DNA of 64,000 nt, from positions 62,001-126,000 of the forward strand of contig JAIXMQ010000044.1 in assembly GCA_025716855.1 (NCBI GenBank), given 5' to 3'. Both the position numbers and the translations under genes were made by a program. Below, piece after piece: positions 1-10,009 of this stretch. The notes below the pieces were generated by a model. The model was not told the DNA's origin and searched no databases. It saw only the letters and a program-made list of their open reading frames with translations. The stretch's first letter is position 1, and every line of letters starts with the position of its first letter. The stretch is from Pilaira anomala (lineage: Eukaryota > Mucoromycota > Mucoromycetes > Mucorales > Mucoraceae).

Positions 1-420
1 CAATTTTGTTGGGGATCTAAATCATTGAACTCGACTACATGTCCTACTATGACTAATTCATGTACAGAATCATCGTTTGGTACAAGAACTGCATCTTGTC
101 TTTGTAACGCTTCAAATATCCTTTGTGTGGATAATGCTAATAATTATTGTTATGGTGCTATTACTGGAAATACTGTTAACCCTCAACCTATTCCTAACGC
201 TGCTCCTGGTTCTGCTTCCAGTGTTAGTGCTTCTGGTGCTTCTGCTTCTGCCGCTACACCTGCCGTTGGTTCAAATGGTGCCCCTACTATGTCCGTGGTT
301 GGTGCTCCTTCAAATTCAAATGCTAATGCTCCTACTGAACAATCTGCTTCAGATAAGCTTACAACTACTTTTATTTTATCTTTTACTTGTGCTTTGATTG
401 CTTTCATCGCTACTCATTAA
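1..420 (+). CDS. C-terminal part of a GPI-anchored, Ser/Ala-rich surface protein (5' end outside window)
   Basis: The frame is open from base 1 to the TAA at 418-420 and no start is visible, so this is the last exon or the 3' part of a longer gene. The visible part has a Cys-rich segment (about eight Cys in the first 50 residues, including FCWG, CLC and YCYG), then a low-complexity Ser/Ala/Pro/Thr linker, then a hydrophobic C-terminal tail (FILSFTCALIAFIATH). A Cys-rich ectodomain, an O-glycosylatable stalk and a hydrophobic end are what a GPI-anchored cell-wall or plasma-membrane protein looks like. The small residues just before the tail (SASD) could be the omega site. The domain family is not recognised. 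The GPI call is inferred from composition only. Confidence 0.6.
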   Translation, partial: QFCWGSKSLNSTTCPTMTNSCTESSFGTRTASCLCNASNILCVDNANNYCYGAITGNTVNPQPIPNAAPGSASSVSASGASASAATPAVGSNGAPTMSVVGAPSNSNANAPTEQSASDKLTTTFILSFTCALIAFIATH

Positions 421-1382
421 AAAAATAGACTCGAGAAAGAGAAAGAAAGAGAAAAAGATATTATTAAACGATTTCATTCTTTTTTTTTTTTTTTTTTTTT
501 TTTTTAACTATATTTTTTTTTCCCCCCCTTACTTTTTATTATTAATATAAATGTATTCTAGATTTGAATATATTTAAAAATAAGGATATAAATGACTCAA
601 CAAAAGTATCATAACACATTCAAACACACACACACGCACACACACAAACTATTACATATTATATATATATACTCATTAAATAAACATTAATTTCATTTTG
701 TTTATTTTTCACAATCAAAAAAAAAAAGGAAGCTATAATTAAAATGTATTATGTGCACACTGTTTCTTGATGACCTAATAATACATTTGTTAAATTGCAT
801 TTCATATTAAAGTAAGGTAGCCTTTTATTACTGCCCTCTTTTTTCATCACAAAGAGTAGCTATTACTGCTCCTCCTCCCCCCCCCCCCTTTTTTTTTTTT
901 CTTCACAAAGAGTAGTTATTACTGCCCTGAACAAAAAAAAAAAATAACCATCTAATTTGTTTCTTTCTGTACACATATTTTGTAATTGTTCACTTTTTAA
1001 AAAAAAAAGTTCTAAATATAAATTTTGTACTACGGTATTAAAAATACATTTTTATTTTATTTATTTCACAAATCCTGGCAGCCTTTTTCAAATCTATTTT
1101 TCACTCCTTAAAAAATGTGTGTTCCTATTTTATTTATAATACACTCTTATTATTTTTAAAGGAGGGGGGGGGGGGGTGGTTGAATGAAACCCATCATGCA
1201 AAAAAAAAAAAAAAAACCTGTTCTCTTTCTGTGTATATAATAAGTTACGGTAAAAAATTATGTAATATTATATCTCCATTCGAAATTTATTTCGGTGTGA
1301 CCTTTTTTTTTTTTTTTTTAATTCAAAGAAGGAGGGGGGTACCCTTTCAAAAAAAGAGAGTTGAATCTTTCGATTATATACT
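421..1382. other. Intergenic, low complexity
   Basis: No convincing gene is seen. The stretch holds a 27-T run near 479-505, a (CA)n run near 624-646, poly-C/poly-T blocks near 876-900, and G and A runs near 1163-1218. The last part is the 5' leader of the CHCH gene that follows. Confidence 0.6.
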
Positions 1383-1851
1383 ATGGAAGATACACTTGAT
1401 CAAGTTCGACAAAAATGTGCACTTCAATTAGACATGTATCAAAAATGTATTGAAAATTATCCTCATACATGGGATAAAAGTTGTATGCAACAAAAGAAGG
1501 CTTTAACGAAATGTTCTGAAGACAAGTAAAAATACACACATATATATATGTTTTGACATGGTTCCCCCCCCCTTTTTATATGTATGTACTTATCGATTTT
1601 TATATATATATATGTATAGTGTGGGTATTTTGAAATATGTAAAAGAACGTTGTACACTTCAAATAAACGCGTATGATCGATGTTTAAGTGCTAATGCTGA
1701 AGATCCGGAACAATGTATGCAAGTCTTGAAAGAATTATATTTTTGTACAGAAGCTACTTCCATCGCTTACCGTGATGAACAAAAAGAAAAAGCTGAGGCC
1801 AAGAAGCCTCCTGTTGAAAAGATTACTGATACTAAGGAAGAAACAAAATAA
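1383..1851 (+). CDS. Double twin-CX9C (CHCH) protein, CHCHD5/Mix14-like
   Basis: There are two exons, 1383-1525 and 1620-1851, joined by a 94-bp GT-AG intron; the product is 124 residues. It carries four CX9C motifs, i.e. two tandem coiled-coil-helix-coiled-coil-helix units: CALQLDMYQKC with CMQQKKALTKC in exon 1, and CTLQINAYDRC with CMQVLKELYFC in exon 2. One CHCH unit lies in each exon. Two consecutive twin-CX9C units are the hallmark of human CHCHD5 and yeast Mix14/Mic14, small proteins of the mitochondrial intermembrane space that are imported and oxidised by the Mia40/Erv1 relay. The C-terminus is a charged Lys/Glu tail. The start is the first ATG that gives an open frame into the first CX9C. 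It converges on the SDHAF1 gene 151 bp downstream. The molecular role of the family is not well defined. Confidence 0.82.
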
Positions 1852-2002
1852 ACCAAAAAGAAAGAGAGAGAGGAACTGAATAGATTTTTTTTTTGTATAG
1901 AATTATTTACGATATTTTTTTTTTAATGGATAATGTGTGTGTGTGTGTGTGTTGTTATATATATACAAGAATTGGTATTTTTTTTTTTTTTTTTTTTTTT
2001 GT

Positions 2003-2308
2003 CTAGACGTGAACATCTTTAACACCTTTTTGAGAATACGTATCGAATTGTTTTCTCCCTTTTCTCAACATATATTCAATTGTGGCAAAATCAGATCGTT
2101 TGATATTATGCTGTTTGAATTCTTTACGAATAAATGCATGAAAACGGGGTCGAGTTTCCTAAGGGGGAGGGAGTTTTTAAGTATTTGATTCTGTCAATTT
2201 TTTTTTTTTTTTCTCTACCACTGGCTTTTCTCGGGCTGCTCTAAAACATTGTCTATAGAGACTAATCACCTCGTTTTGTAATCCGGATCGCTTTAGTGGT
2301 GCAGGCAT
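2003..2308 (-). CDS. SDH6: Succinate dehydrogenase assembly factor 1 (LYR-motif protein, Sdh6/SDHAF1)
   Basis: Two exons, 2308-2219 and 2158-2003, separated by a 60-bp intron (GTAGAG...TTAG) encode 81 residues. The N-terminal part reads LQNEVISLYRQCFRAAREKP and contains the LYR tripeptide. The second exon gives HAFIRKEFKQHN followed by DFATIEYMLRKGRKQ. This is the layout of SDHAF1/Sdh6 (about 80 residues in yeast), a matrix LYR protein that helps insert Fe-S clusters into the Sdh2 subunit of complex II. The gene is too short and too split to show as a long open frame. The intron contains a 14-base homopolymer just after the donor. Length, LYR position and the conserved arginine-rich C-terminal helix all agree with the family. 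Confidence 0.85.
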
Positions 2309-2830
2309 ATTTGAATAGATCGATTGGAGAGGGAAGAAAAAAAAGGGATTTTAAAACAGAGAGAGAGAGAGAGAGAGAGGGGGGTAGAAAAGGCCTGATT
2401 TTTTTTTTTTCTTTCATTTCGGTTTTGTGACGTACATAATGAGGCGGGGATTTTTTGTTTTCCCTCTTTTTTAAAAAAAAAAAGTATTTTTTTACAATGC
2501 AAGTAATTTAAACACGGGATATAATAATTAATACACCCAAGGATTTTTTTTTTTTGTAATTCAGCAGTCTTTTTATTCCTTTCTTATATGACAATAAGGG
2601 TTAGGAAGTTGTAAAAGCCTGAAAAATCCGAGAAATTTTTCCCGTTCGGAATATTAATCAGTTCATGATAAATCACTTGAAGTATTGTCTTGAAACTTCA
2701 TAAAAAAAAAAAAAAAAAGGGGGGGGGGGTGGGAAACCAAGTATGGCGAGACTTCTTATTGATCTTTATCTAATGAAAAAAAAAACAACAAGAGAGCTGT
2801 TGGAGCTAATCTGCCTTTTATACTAAGATA
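2309..2830. other. Intergenic, no gene seen
   Basis: Contains the SDHAF1 leader with a (GA)n microsatellite near 2357-2379, several A/T runs and a G run near 2719-2729. No open frame is supported. Confidence 0.5.
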
Positions 2831-3361
2831 ATGGACGACTTCCAAAATTCATGTTTAAACCAAATCTACTCATAGTTACACTGATCCCCCCAAGTGACCA
2901 CTCCGACGTTTACTCATGAGTAAAAAAAATGACTTCCAAATTTCATAATTTGTTAGAATAAAAAAAGCGTTTAGAAGAGCATATCGCTGTTCGTTTGCTG
3001 CCATTTATTATAATAGACTGTTCTAATTTGGTTCATACCACTTAATGACCTTTTTTTAAACTTACATGTAGTTCTTGCGAACATCAGAAAGTCGACAAGA
3101 GCAAGAAAAGGATACGAAGGTGGACTCTGAGGTGGAGGGAGAGCCTCACAAACGTCAAAGACAAAAATAAAAGATTTTTTTTTTTTACTCACTTTTTAAA
3201 AATCTAACGAGGGGGGAGGAGGGGGGTTGTTAGATTTGGCTGGGAAGTGAGTAGATTTTGGGTAGTTTACTCACTCCTCCCTTTGAGTTTAAATTTGAAA
3301 TTTATTTAAAAAACCGATCTAAACACTTTTTTTTTTAACACGAATTTTGGAAGTCGTCCAA
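2831..3361. mobile_element. MITE-like element with 23-bp terminal inverted repeats and TA flanks
   Basis: The sequence TGGACGACTTCCAAAATTC begins at 2832 and its reverse complement ends at 3360. The match continues as [A/G]TGTT, so the arms agree over about 24 bases with one mismatch. Both ends are bordered by TA (2829-2830 and 3362-3363), with one unmatched base between TA and arm. The 531-bp interior has no credible gene. It includes a perfect 16-base palindrome (TTTACTCATGAGTAAA at about 2912-2927) and a partial copy of the terminal motif at about 2931-2946. Short length, inverted ends, a TA duplication and no coding content fit a non-autonomous Tc1/mariner-type MITE. Family membership is inferred. 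Confidence 0.6.
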
Positions 3362-3570
3362 TATATCAGCTGATGAGTTTTTATTTATGGACTGCTTGTA
3401 AATACTGAAAAGTAAATCTCTTGCGAGAAACAGGTAAATTCCACATTACCGATAAATTGTTCAGTTTATTTAAGTTCTTTTTTTTTTTTTTTTAGTAATC
3501 TTCTTTTATCTCTTTTTCCTTTTTTTCTTTCTTTTCCTCATACTACCCGTATGTATTCTTTCTCCAAATA

Positions 3571-5121
3571 ATGCCGAACAATGTTTTATACCCTGTGCAA
3601 GAAGAGCTTCTTCGTAAGAAAAAAACGGGATAAAATGTTATAAACCTTCCTGATGATAATGAGCAGCAGCGACGAAGAGCTAGAGGCGGGGGGTAAATGT
3701 TGTCAATATATCTTAGATATATATATCATTACTTATTATTATATAACCCATTAGAAAAAAGGAAAAAAAAAAAAAGACACGCCTCAAGAACTGGAAGCAA
3801 AAAAAAAAAAAGAGAAGTATAGGCAGTCTAGAGACCAAGAAATTGCTGAAAGTTCTAAATCAGCTCAAACTCGTATCATCATTCAAGAAACAATTAATTA
3901 GAAGATCAATCGTGTTTTCGATGGGCAATATGAATTACTATTCTGTCAAAATACCTCTTAAAACGCTTATTCGACCACAATATTCTGATACACATTTACA
4001 AACAAAGTTATTAAAATAATTTCAGCATTTCAGCAGAGAGGTTATTTTTAAAGCACAACTTTTCACATAAATTATTATATAATTTTGACAACTGTTTGAA
4101 CAACAATACCGAGCGAGATTTTCATCAGCCAAAACTTTTAGTATAGCGTTTGCATGTTGATTTTTTTTGGAAATCTCAGTATAGTCAAGAACTTCAAGTT
4201 AAGTAGTATTCATCAGTACCCAATATTGGTCATGCATTTGATCGATATTTTCAAGATTATTATACATTGTCCATGTGCCCACTTTTAGGCTTAAAAAAGG
4301 ATACTCACAGTGCCTTTCTTCAGCTTGTATTACACTGGCAACAATCTGTGTTCGTCTTCTTACAGGATCAGCAATGGATTTCAATGTACAAGCTAATAAC
4401 AGCAGTTTCACAGCTGCTACTATCAACTCTCGTTCTACTATACTTTCTTATGCTATTCAAGAGATTTTAGACTTGGGTAATCGTTATCATGTTTTCAGCT
4501 CCATTATAAAAGAGTTGATAAATGATATGTAATGCATATAATCGTAGCAGACTACAAACATACTCTATGCAAGTAATAACAGCCACTGAACAGTTTGCCG
4601 CGTTTGGCTCAAGAAACATCTATACGCGAGCTAATTCAATAAATAGCACATCGGAATTTTTTTTTTTTTTATAGCAGATTCAAAAGGTATTTTTTCTATA
4701 AATCAGGCGAAGGGTACTACACAGAACGCATTACGATATGATCGCAAGTATATAGAAGAAATTAGCAATGCTGCAGAAAGAATTAGTAGCTTATTCTCTC
4801 ATCAGAAGAACTTTGATGGACTCTACAAAGAATGATATATGTTACATATTTGGTGAAACTGAAAATAGGCCAAATGTTAGAGTCAACAAGAGGCTTATTC
4901 ACCTACACAGTGTTCACTCTTTTTATTATTCTTCCCGCAATAATGCCTGACGCCTGCAATATGAAAATATGTAAAGATCGATAATCAGAATATTCACCTT
5001 TTTTTTTTTTTGCATCAAAAGCCAGAATGTTCAATACAATTACTGAAAAACTACAGTCGTGGATTCAGTCAATTCTTCAACGTATTCGATTTAGATAAAC
5101 TCGATAATATGAACGTTAAAA

Positions 5122-5192
<71 letters not shown>

Positions 5193-6304
5193 AAATGATC
5201 TGACACGTATTTTGCTGATATAGTATTAATGATCATGAACATCTACATGAAACAAATGACACTATGTTTATTAACGAGGTAAAAACAGATGGCTATACCT
5301 GCAGTTTTACACCTTCGTCAGAGGGAAAAAAAAATCCCACAGACCTCTTAGTTATGGCGGCACTTTATCAAGGAGAGCAAAACTCAAGATCGATTGAAAA
5401 GATAGAATCAGGAATAAAAGCTATTGAATTACAGACATCCCTTGTGTAAAATCAATATCAATAGATAACTACAGAACCTTTTTGAATTATATGTTTAGAA
5501 ACATGGATAAAGTGTTTCAATTTTACAGCTTCAATACAGCTCAGGGAAAATGGTTAAATTAGCTTTGTAAACAAATATAATAGCGGTAAATATTTTATTG
5601 AATGGAGGAAAAAAAAAAAAAAAAAAAAAGTATATAATAAGGCAAGAAGAGGAAAGACGAAGACCGTTAACAATAAGAGAAGAAGAAAAAGGAAGAATGG
5701 GTACATATTCACTTTTTTAATAATACATAACAAACAACTAATTTTTTCTATTCTAAGTTTAATTTATTTAGTAAAGTTTAAACTCGGTGACAAAACGAAA
5801 ATGCCTATCGTGATTTTTAGTAATGGGATGTTCAACAAAGACGCTGTTCGTTTGAAAGGACACCAGCACAGAGTCGCTTCAAGTATATATATAAAAATTT
5901 AAAAAGAAAGACTTAATGGTTCTACACTGTAAGTTATGAGAAAAATAGTTGACTTTAAAAAAATTACTAAATTTATATCAATTTTCTTTAGGTGTGAAAG
6001 AGACAAGTATTTTACTTTACGATCGTTATTGCGATTTCTTAATTTTGCCAAGGTGTTTTCTATTATCAGTAAATCAATTCTTTCACATGTACTACTGCCT
6101 ATAGATAAGAAAAAGAGATATAACCCATCCAGCTCATTTAGGCCGATCAGGGTAATTAATATTAATACTTGCTAATTATCTGATATCCAAACTCATTTTA
6201 ACACATCACTCACCTTTTACTATCCGTAGGCTCGTAACGAGAGACCAGAAACAAATAACACTTTCTCAAGTTCGGAACGCCACCGCACCATGTCAACTAG
6301 ATGA
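3571..6304 (+). pseudogene. Decayed Fanzor/TnpB-like RNA-guided nuclease gene
   Basis: Fragments of one long protein appear in order on the plus strand, in shifting frames and broken by stops and homopolymers. In order they are: an N-terminal piece from ATG 3571 (VLYPVQEELLRKKK, then PDDNEQQRRRARG); RDQEIAESSKSAQTRIIIQ near 3828-3884; TDGYTCSF near 5287; SIEKIESGIKAIEL near 5389-5430; FRNMDKVFQFYSFNTAQGKW near 5495-5553; a Lys/Arg-rich stretch (YNKARRGKTKT) near 5632-5663; MPIVIFSNGMFNKDAVRLKG near 5801-5860; and a C-terminal RPETNNTFSSSERHRTMSTR ending in TGA at 6302-6304. The TDGY, IES, FYxFxTA, basic and IFxNGxFxKDxxRLKG blocks recall eukaryotic TnpB (Fanzor) proteins common in Mucorales, with the RuvC-II region just before the expected DExxTSxxCxxC segment. 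That zinc-finger segment is unrecognisable here. It is not functional. The family call is by recall of motifs, without a search. Confidence 0.55.
5125..5190 (+). repeat. 66-base poly-A tract inside the Fanzor-like relic
   Basis: An uninterrupted run of A from 5125 to 5190 lies between two recognisable fragments of the relic, directly after GGT. It could be an expanded intronic homopolymer or an inserted poly-A tail. Assembly uncertainty in its length is likely. Confidence 0.9.
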
Positions 6305-6733
6305 ATACCTAACACCGTATGAGGGCCACGTTAAGTATTAAAACTAGAAGATGAACAAGATTGGTAACAAAACAAGCGTTTCATCCTTCACTCGTAACAC
6401 TTCCTTCAACCTTACATCAGAAAGAGTAAGGAATAAGATGGCGTATATGTTGGAAGCAGCGTAAAGAATGTATTACTTTGTAATGCAAGTGTAATTTAGT
6501 TCTGAAATAACAGTTAATCAAGTTCGGAACGCCACCGCACCATGTCAACTAGATGAATACCTAACACCGTATGAGGGCCACGTTAAGTATTAAAACTAGA
6601 AGGTGAACAAGATTGATAACAAAACAAGCATTTCATCTTTCACTCGTAACACTTCCTTCAACCTTACATCAGAAAGAGTAAGGAATAAGATGGCGTATAT
6701 GTTGGAAGCAGCGTGAAGAATGGTATTACTTTG
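6266..6733 (+). repeat. Direct repeat (2 x about 215 bp) copying the 3' end of the Fanzor-like relic
   Basis: Copy 1 is 6266-6480 and copy 2 is 6518-6733, both starting TCAAGTTCGGAACGCCACCG and ending GTATTACTTTG or TATTACTTTG, with a 37-base spacer. I count five substitutions and one inserted base, so identity is about 97 percent. The first 39 bases of copy 1 are the last codons and stop of the relic; the rest is its 3' flank. In TnpB/Fanzor loci the guide (omega) RNA is usually encoded at the 3' end, so the duplicated piece covers the place where such an RNA would lie. That last point is inference. Confidence 0.85.
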
Positions 6734-6898
6734 AATTGACTGCATCAGTTCGTTAAAGAAAAAAAAAAAGAGAGAAAATGTTCCGCGCCCCTAAAAATTT
6801 AAACAACAAAAAATACGTCATCAACAGTGAGGCATTTAACAGACCGCCAGATTTTTTTTTACTTTCAGAACACTTTTTTCAACTATTTCCATTGTCAA

Positions 6899-8767
6899 AT
6901 GAAGAAACCTACTTGCGATTTACCCACGTACAAGAACTTCAAAATATCAAAGACAGATTCTAAAGCACATGCTATAAATTCTGTGTTCAATGAACTTGAG
7001 TTAGACGAATGGACAAATCTTGACACTTTGATTATGAAGGATACAGTCTCGTTTAACGGAGATCAATCCATAAAAAGATACAAGGATTCTTTAGCGAAGA
7101 TTAGCAAACATTTGAATCGCTACCCGTACGTGAAAAACTATGCTAACCAGGTGAATCTCTATTTACAATCTGATAATGTTTATAAGAAGTACATTGAGAA
7201 GTTTGAAGATCGTTTAGAAAAAAAGGCAAAAAGACGTTCAAAGAGGAAGTTAAATAATCAAACACAGCTGAATTCAGAGGCAGAAGTACTGCTTAAACAA
7301 AAAAAAAAGTTTCGTAAAATAGAAACAGCAATCATTGAAATCGATAATAATTTTTCTGAATCTTCTACTACTTCCAAATCGCATGATGATTATGATTTCT
7401 TGGGTTCTGATGCTACTGCTACATCTGTTGATATTGTTACCCCTTCTGTTTTAACCACCAATACTTCTGTATCTTCAAGCTCTAAAGGAATCAATATTCG
7501 TGACATTATATATAATGCCGCAGTTATCTTACATTCAAAATATCAAAACAACGAAAGTATGACAGTTTCAGAACTCAAAACAATGGCTTGTGGATTATCA
7601 AGTATTTTAGATATCAATTCGGATGAATCCAATGGAAGTCAACAATCACTTTTTGATGAGGCCCTTTGGAAGAAGATATATTCAAAATATATCAAAAAGC
7701 ATAAATTAAATCTGCCACCGATCCCAACTGAAATCAATCAACAATGGAATTTGATATCCATTTTATGTAAAACCAACAACGATAGTCGCAAAGCTCAGCA
7801 TTTAATTTGTAAATTGAAACTCGCATCAACCACTGTTGAACAAGAAAGAACGCTCGATTTTTTAAACGAAGTTTTATTCCAGATTCAGTCCAAACAATTT
7901 ATGTTTAATGAAAATAATTCAAACAAGATATCTGAACGTGATTACGCCTACCAATTGTGGCTTCCAGTATTGAACAAACTTTTTTTTATTAACAACATGG
8001 TCCGAATTAAAATCGGGGAGACAGTTTTAGCTGGAACAACGTTTGCTAAATCATTACTGTACGAGGATTCCAATAATGTAGTTGGTTTCAAAGTAGATGT
8101 AAGAGTGCTTTTAGATTACAAAGACGAAGAATTTGATTTGATGTGTGGAGAGGCATGTCATCATGTTGCAAGTGATACAAAAACAAGAACTGACGCTTCT
8201 AAACTTGTTCGTGAAGGTAAAGAAATGCAGAGAAACTTAGCTCATATTTTTTACGATGAAAATATTATTGGTAATGTATGGATGATTCAAATCAAAGGCA
8301 CCAATTGCAGCTTCTCCACCATTCACCCTACTCCATACCACTATCATGTAAATGTCCCTCAGTTTGAAATCTCCTTTCCCACTAGTTACTCACTTTTGGA
8401 TGAAGTTCATAATAACTTTATTGGACCTTTACTTGCATTTAAAGCTTCGATTGAGAAGTTAGCAGTTGAAGTAGAAAATAAATTAAAACGTCCTGTAATA
8501 ACTCGATCTCCAAACAGGAACCAGAACCAGCCACCTGAACCTACTTGGTTTACACCTCCCCGACATAACTATTCCATTTCAAGAATTCCTGTATTTGAAG
8601 CCTTTGATAGTGATGAAGTTTTTGACTTTGATAATAACAACGATGAAAGTGAAAATGCAGACAAATTGTGTGGCCAACCGGATGAGTTTGGCTTTGTCAA
8701 AAAAGGTGAACGATGGTTCAATGTTAACACTGGAGAATACTGGGATTCAAATCCTATTGTTGATTAG
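6899..8767 (+). CDS. Unassigned 622-residue protein, possible PD-(D/E)XK-like fold
   Basis: A single open frame. The frame is open further upstream without an ATG; the first in-frame ATG is 6899. Seen in order: a charged N-terminal region with a Lys/Arg-rich stretch (about residues 105-145, RLEKKAKRRSKRK), a Ser/Thr-rich linker (about 155-195), a helical middle, then a conserved-looking block with ERDYAYQLWLPVLNKLF, a strand pair VGFKVDVRVLLDY (395-407), GEACHH (417-422), KLVREGKEM (435-443) and QIKG (464-467). It ends in an acidic tail and a WFNVNTGEYW motif. The spacing of an Asp in a strand, GExC, and a following helix with K/R resembles the PD-(D/E)XK nuclease-like domains of expanded Mucorales families, but the usual ExK lysine is missing. 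It sits next to transposon debris and could be mobile-element derived or domesticated. Function unknown. Confidence 0.75.
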   Translation: MKKPTCDLPTYKNFKISKTDSKAHAINSVFNELELDEWTNLDTLIMKDTVSFNGDQSIKRYKDSLAKISKHLNRYPYVKNYANQVNLYLQSDNVYKKYIEKFEDRLEKKAKRRSKRKLNNQTQLNSEAEVLLKQKKKFRKIETAIIEIDNNFSESSTTSKSHDDYDFLGSDATATSVDIVTPSVLTTNTSVSSSSKGINIRDIIYNAAVILHSKYQNNESMTVSELKTMACGLSSILDINSDESNGSQQSLFDEALWKKIYSKYIKKHKLNLPPIPTEINQQWNLISILCKTNNDSRKAQHLICKLKLASTTVEQERTLDFLNEVLFQIQSKQFMFNENNSNKISERDYAYQLWLPVLNKLFFINNMVRIKIGETVLAGTTFAKSLLYEDSNNVVGFKVDVRVLLDYKDEEFDLMCGEACHHVASDTKTRTDASKLVREGKEMQRNLAHIFYDENIIGNVWMIQIKGTNCSFSTIHPTPYHYHVNVPQFEISFPTSYSLLDEVHNNFIGPLLAFKASIEKLAVEVENKLKRPVITRSPNRNQNQPPEPTWFTPPRHNYSISRIPVFEAFDSDEVFDFDNNNDESENADKLCGQPDEFGFVKKGERWFNVNTGEYWDSNPIVD

Positions 8768-8814
8768 TTATCACTGTCAAAATATTATAGTTTATTGACA
8801 TCAAGAATTTTTTT

Positions 8815-8920
8815 TCTTTTCTCTTTTTCTCTTAATACCCTTTTTTTTTTTTCTCTTAATATCTTTTTTTTTTTTTCTCTTAACAAATTTTTTTTTTTTC
8901 TCTTAACAATTTTTTTTTAA
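8815..8920 (+). repeat. Tandem poly-T/CTCTTAA repeat
   Basis: Four to five imperfect copies of a unit made of a T run followed by TCTCTTAA(T/C) lie just downstream of the 622-residue gene. They form its 3' untranslated or intergenic sequence. It is simple-sequence expansion with no other visible role. Confidence 0.7.
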
Positions 8921-9085
8921 CTTTATAAATACAATTACTATTGCATGTGGTTTTTAAATATCTATATGCTGTTCTTAAGACCTATTTCAAAATTTCAAAT
9001 GGAATATCGATAAAATATAAGCATCCCTATAACTATTTTCTTTAAAGTTCACATTTTACCCTGCGTGAACTGTTCATGTAAATCG

Positions 9086-10009
9086 TTAGTTTCTCATTGA
9101 TAAATTCTTTATTAGATTGTTCTGCTTTTGTCCTCGTATCATCGTTATATGTATTATTGTACGGTTTTCTTGTACTGCTTGGAGTTGTCCTAAGTTGTGC
9201 TGAAGATGCACCGTCCAAGACTTCGCATATATTTCCAAAGGGAGATCTGTTCCATTTGCTTGAAGTTTTCTCTCTTGAGCTCGTTGTTCTTCCAGCTCTC
9301 TGAATATTTCCTCTGCTTGTGAGCGAGTGAAGGTTGATTGCTCATCCATATATTCTGCAAAAAAAAAAAAAAACCAAGTTAAAAACTCGTGACAGCTAGC
9401 CAATCTAATGTGCCGATCATTTCTTTGTAAGGGTACAGAATACAGTTATATAGAGCTTCCATAACAAAAGAAACAAATAAAATCTGTGCCTATTAATGTA
9501 GCTATACTAATTGATGATTTTGTAGAAAAAAAAAACAGTATATATATATATATATATATATCATATTAAGCATTGAATAGAGTCATGATTGATTTGGACT
9601 TCAAATAAGTCATTTTTGACTGTAAAAACGATTCGTTTTTTGATGTAAACTAAAAAGCCAAAGTAACTTATACATTTTTCCGTACCAGGTCAGAAGAACC
9701 AGCTATAGTACTGTAACGAGAGCCTTGCGCAAGATATTTCAGAATCAATATATCAGAAGGTACAACAACTATGCACTTATCAAATTCATGAATATTCTTC
9801 TGCTTCTTGATATCATGGATCTTAATGGAGAGATCTAAAAAAAAGGGAGCTATTTGGTGATTGATAACCGTACTATACATAAATCGAAACCAATGATGAG
9901 AAAAATCGAGGGTTATGGCTATGAACTGATGTTCTACCTCCATATTCGCTTGAATTAAACCCACTTGAATAGTTTTTGGGCAACCACAAAAGAAAAATAG
10001 ACATGCCAC
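9086..10009 (-). pseudogene. Unidentified minus-strand gene, probably decayed
   Basis: Two protein-like stretches are seen. The downstream one (about 9362-9086) reads EYMDEQSTFTRSQAEEIFRE..., a Glu/Gln-rich helical segment with IYAKSWTVHL, and is preceded by a strong acceptor (poly-T then GCAG at about 9362). The upstream one (about 9960-9668) contains FSHHWFRFMYSTVINHQIAP and IVVVPSDILILKYLAQGSR. Between them lie several stops, a (TA)n run at about 9540-9561 and no clear donor. A frame change upstream of 9960 (LEFQQVWRYIPHQFYLQST and on) suggests a further exon or a frameshift. The family is not recognised. It could be a real multi-exon gene that I cannot join, or a relic. Confidence 0.3.

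Noticed and set aside
6827..6898. Upstream extension of the 622-residue gene
   Set aside because: The frame is open but begins without an ATG and codes for a Phe-rich stretch; the first in-frame ATG at 6899 is preferred. A spliced start from ATG 6778 is possible but unsupported.
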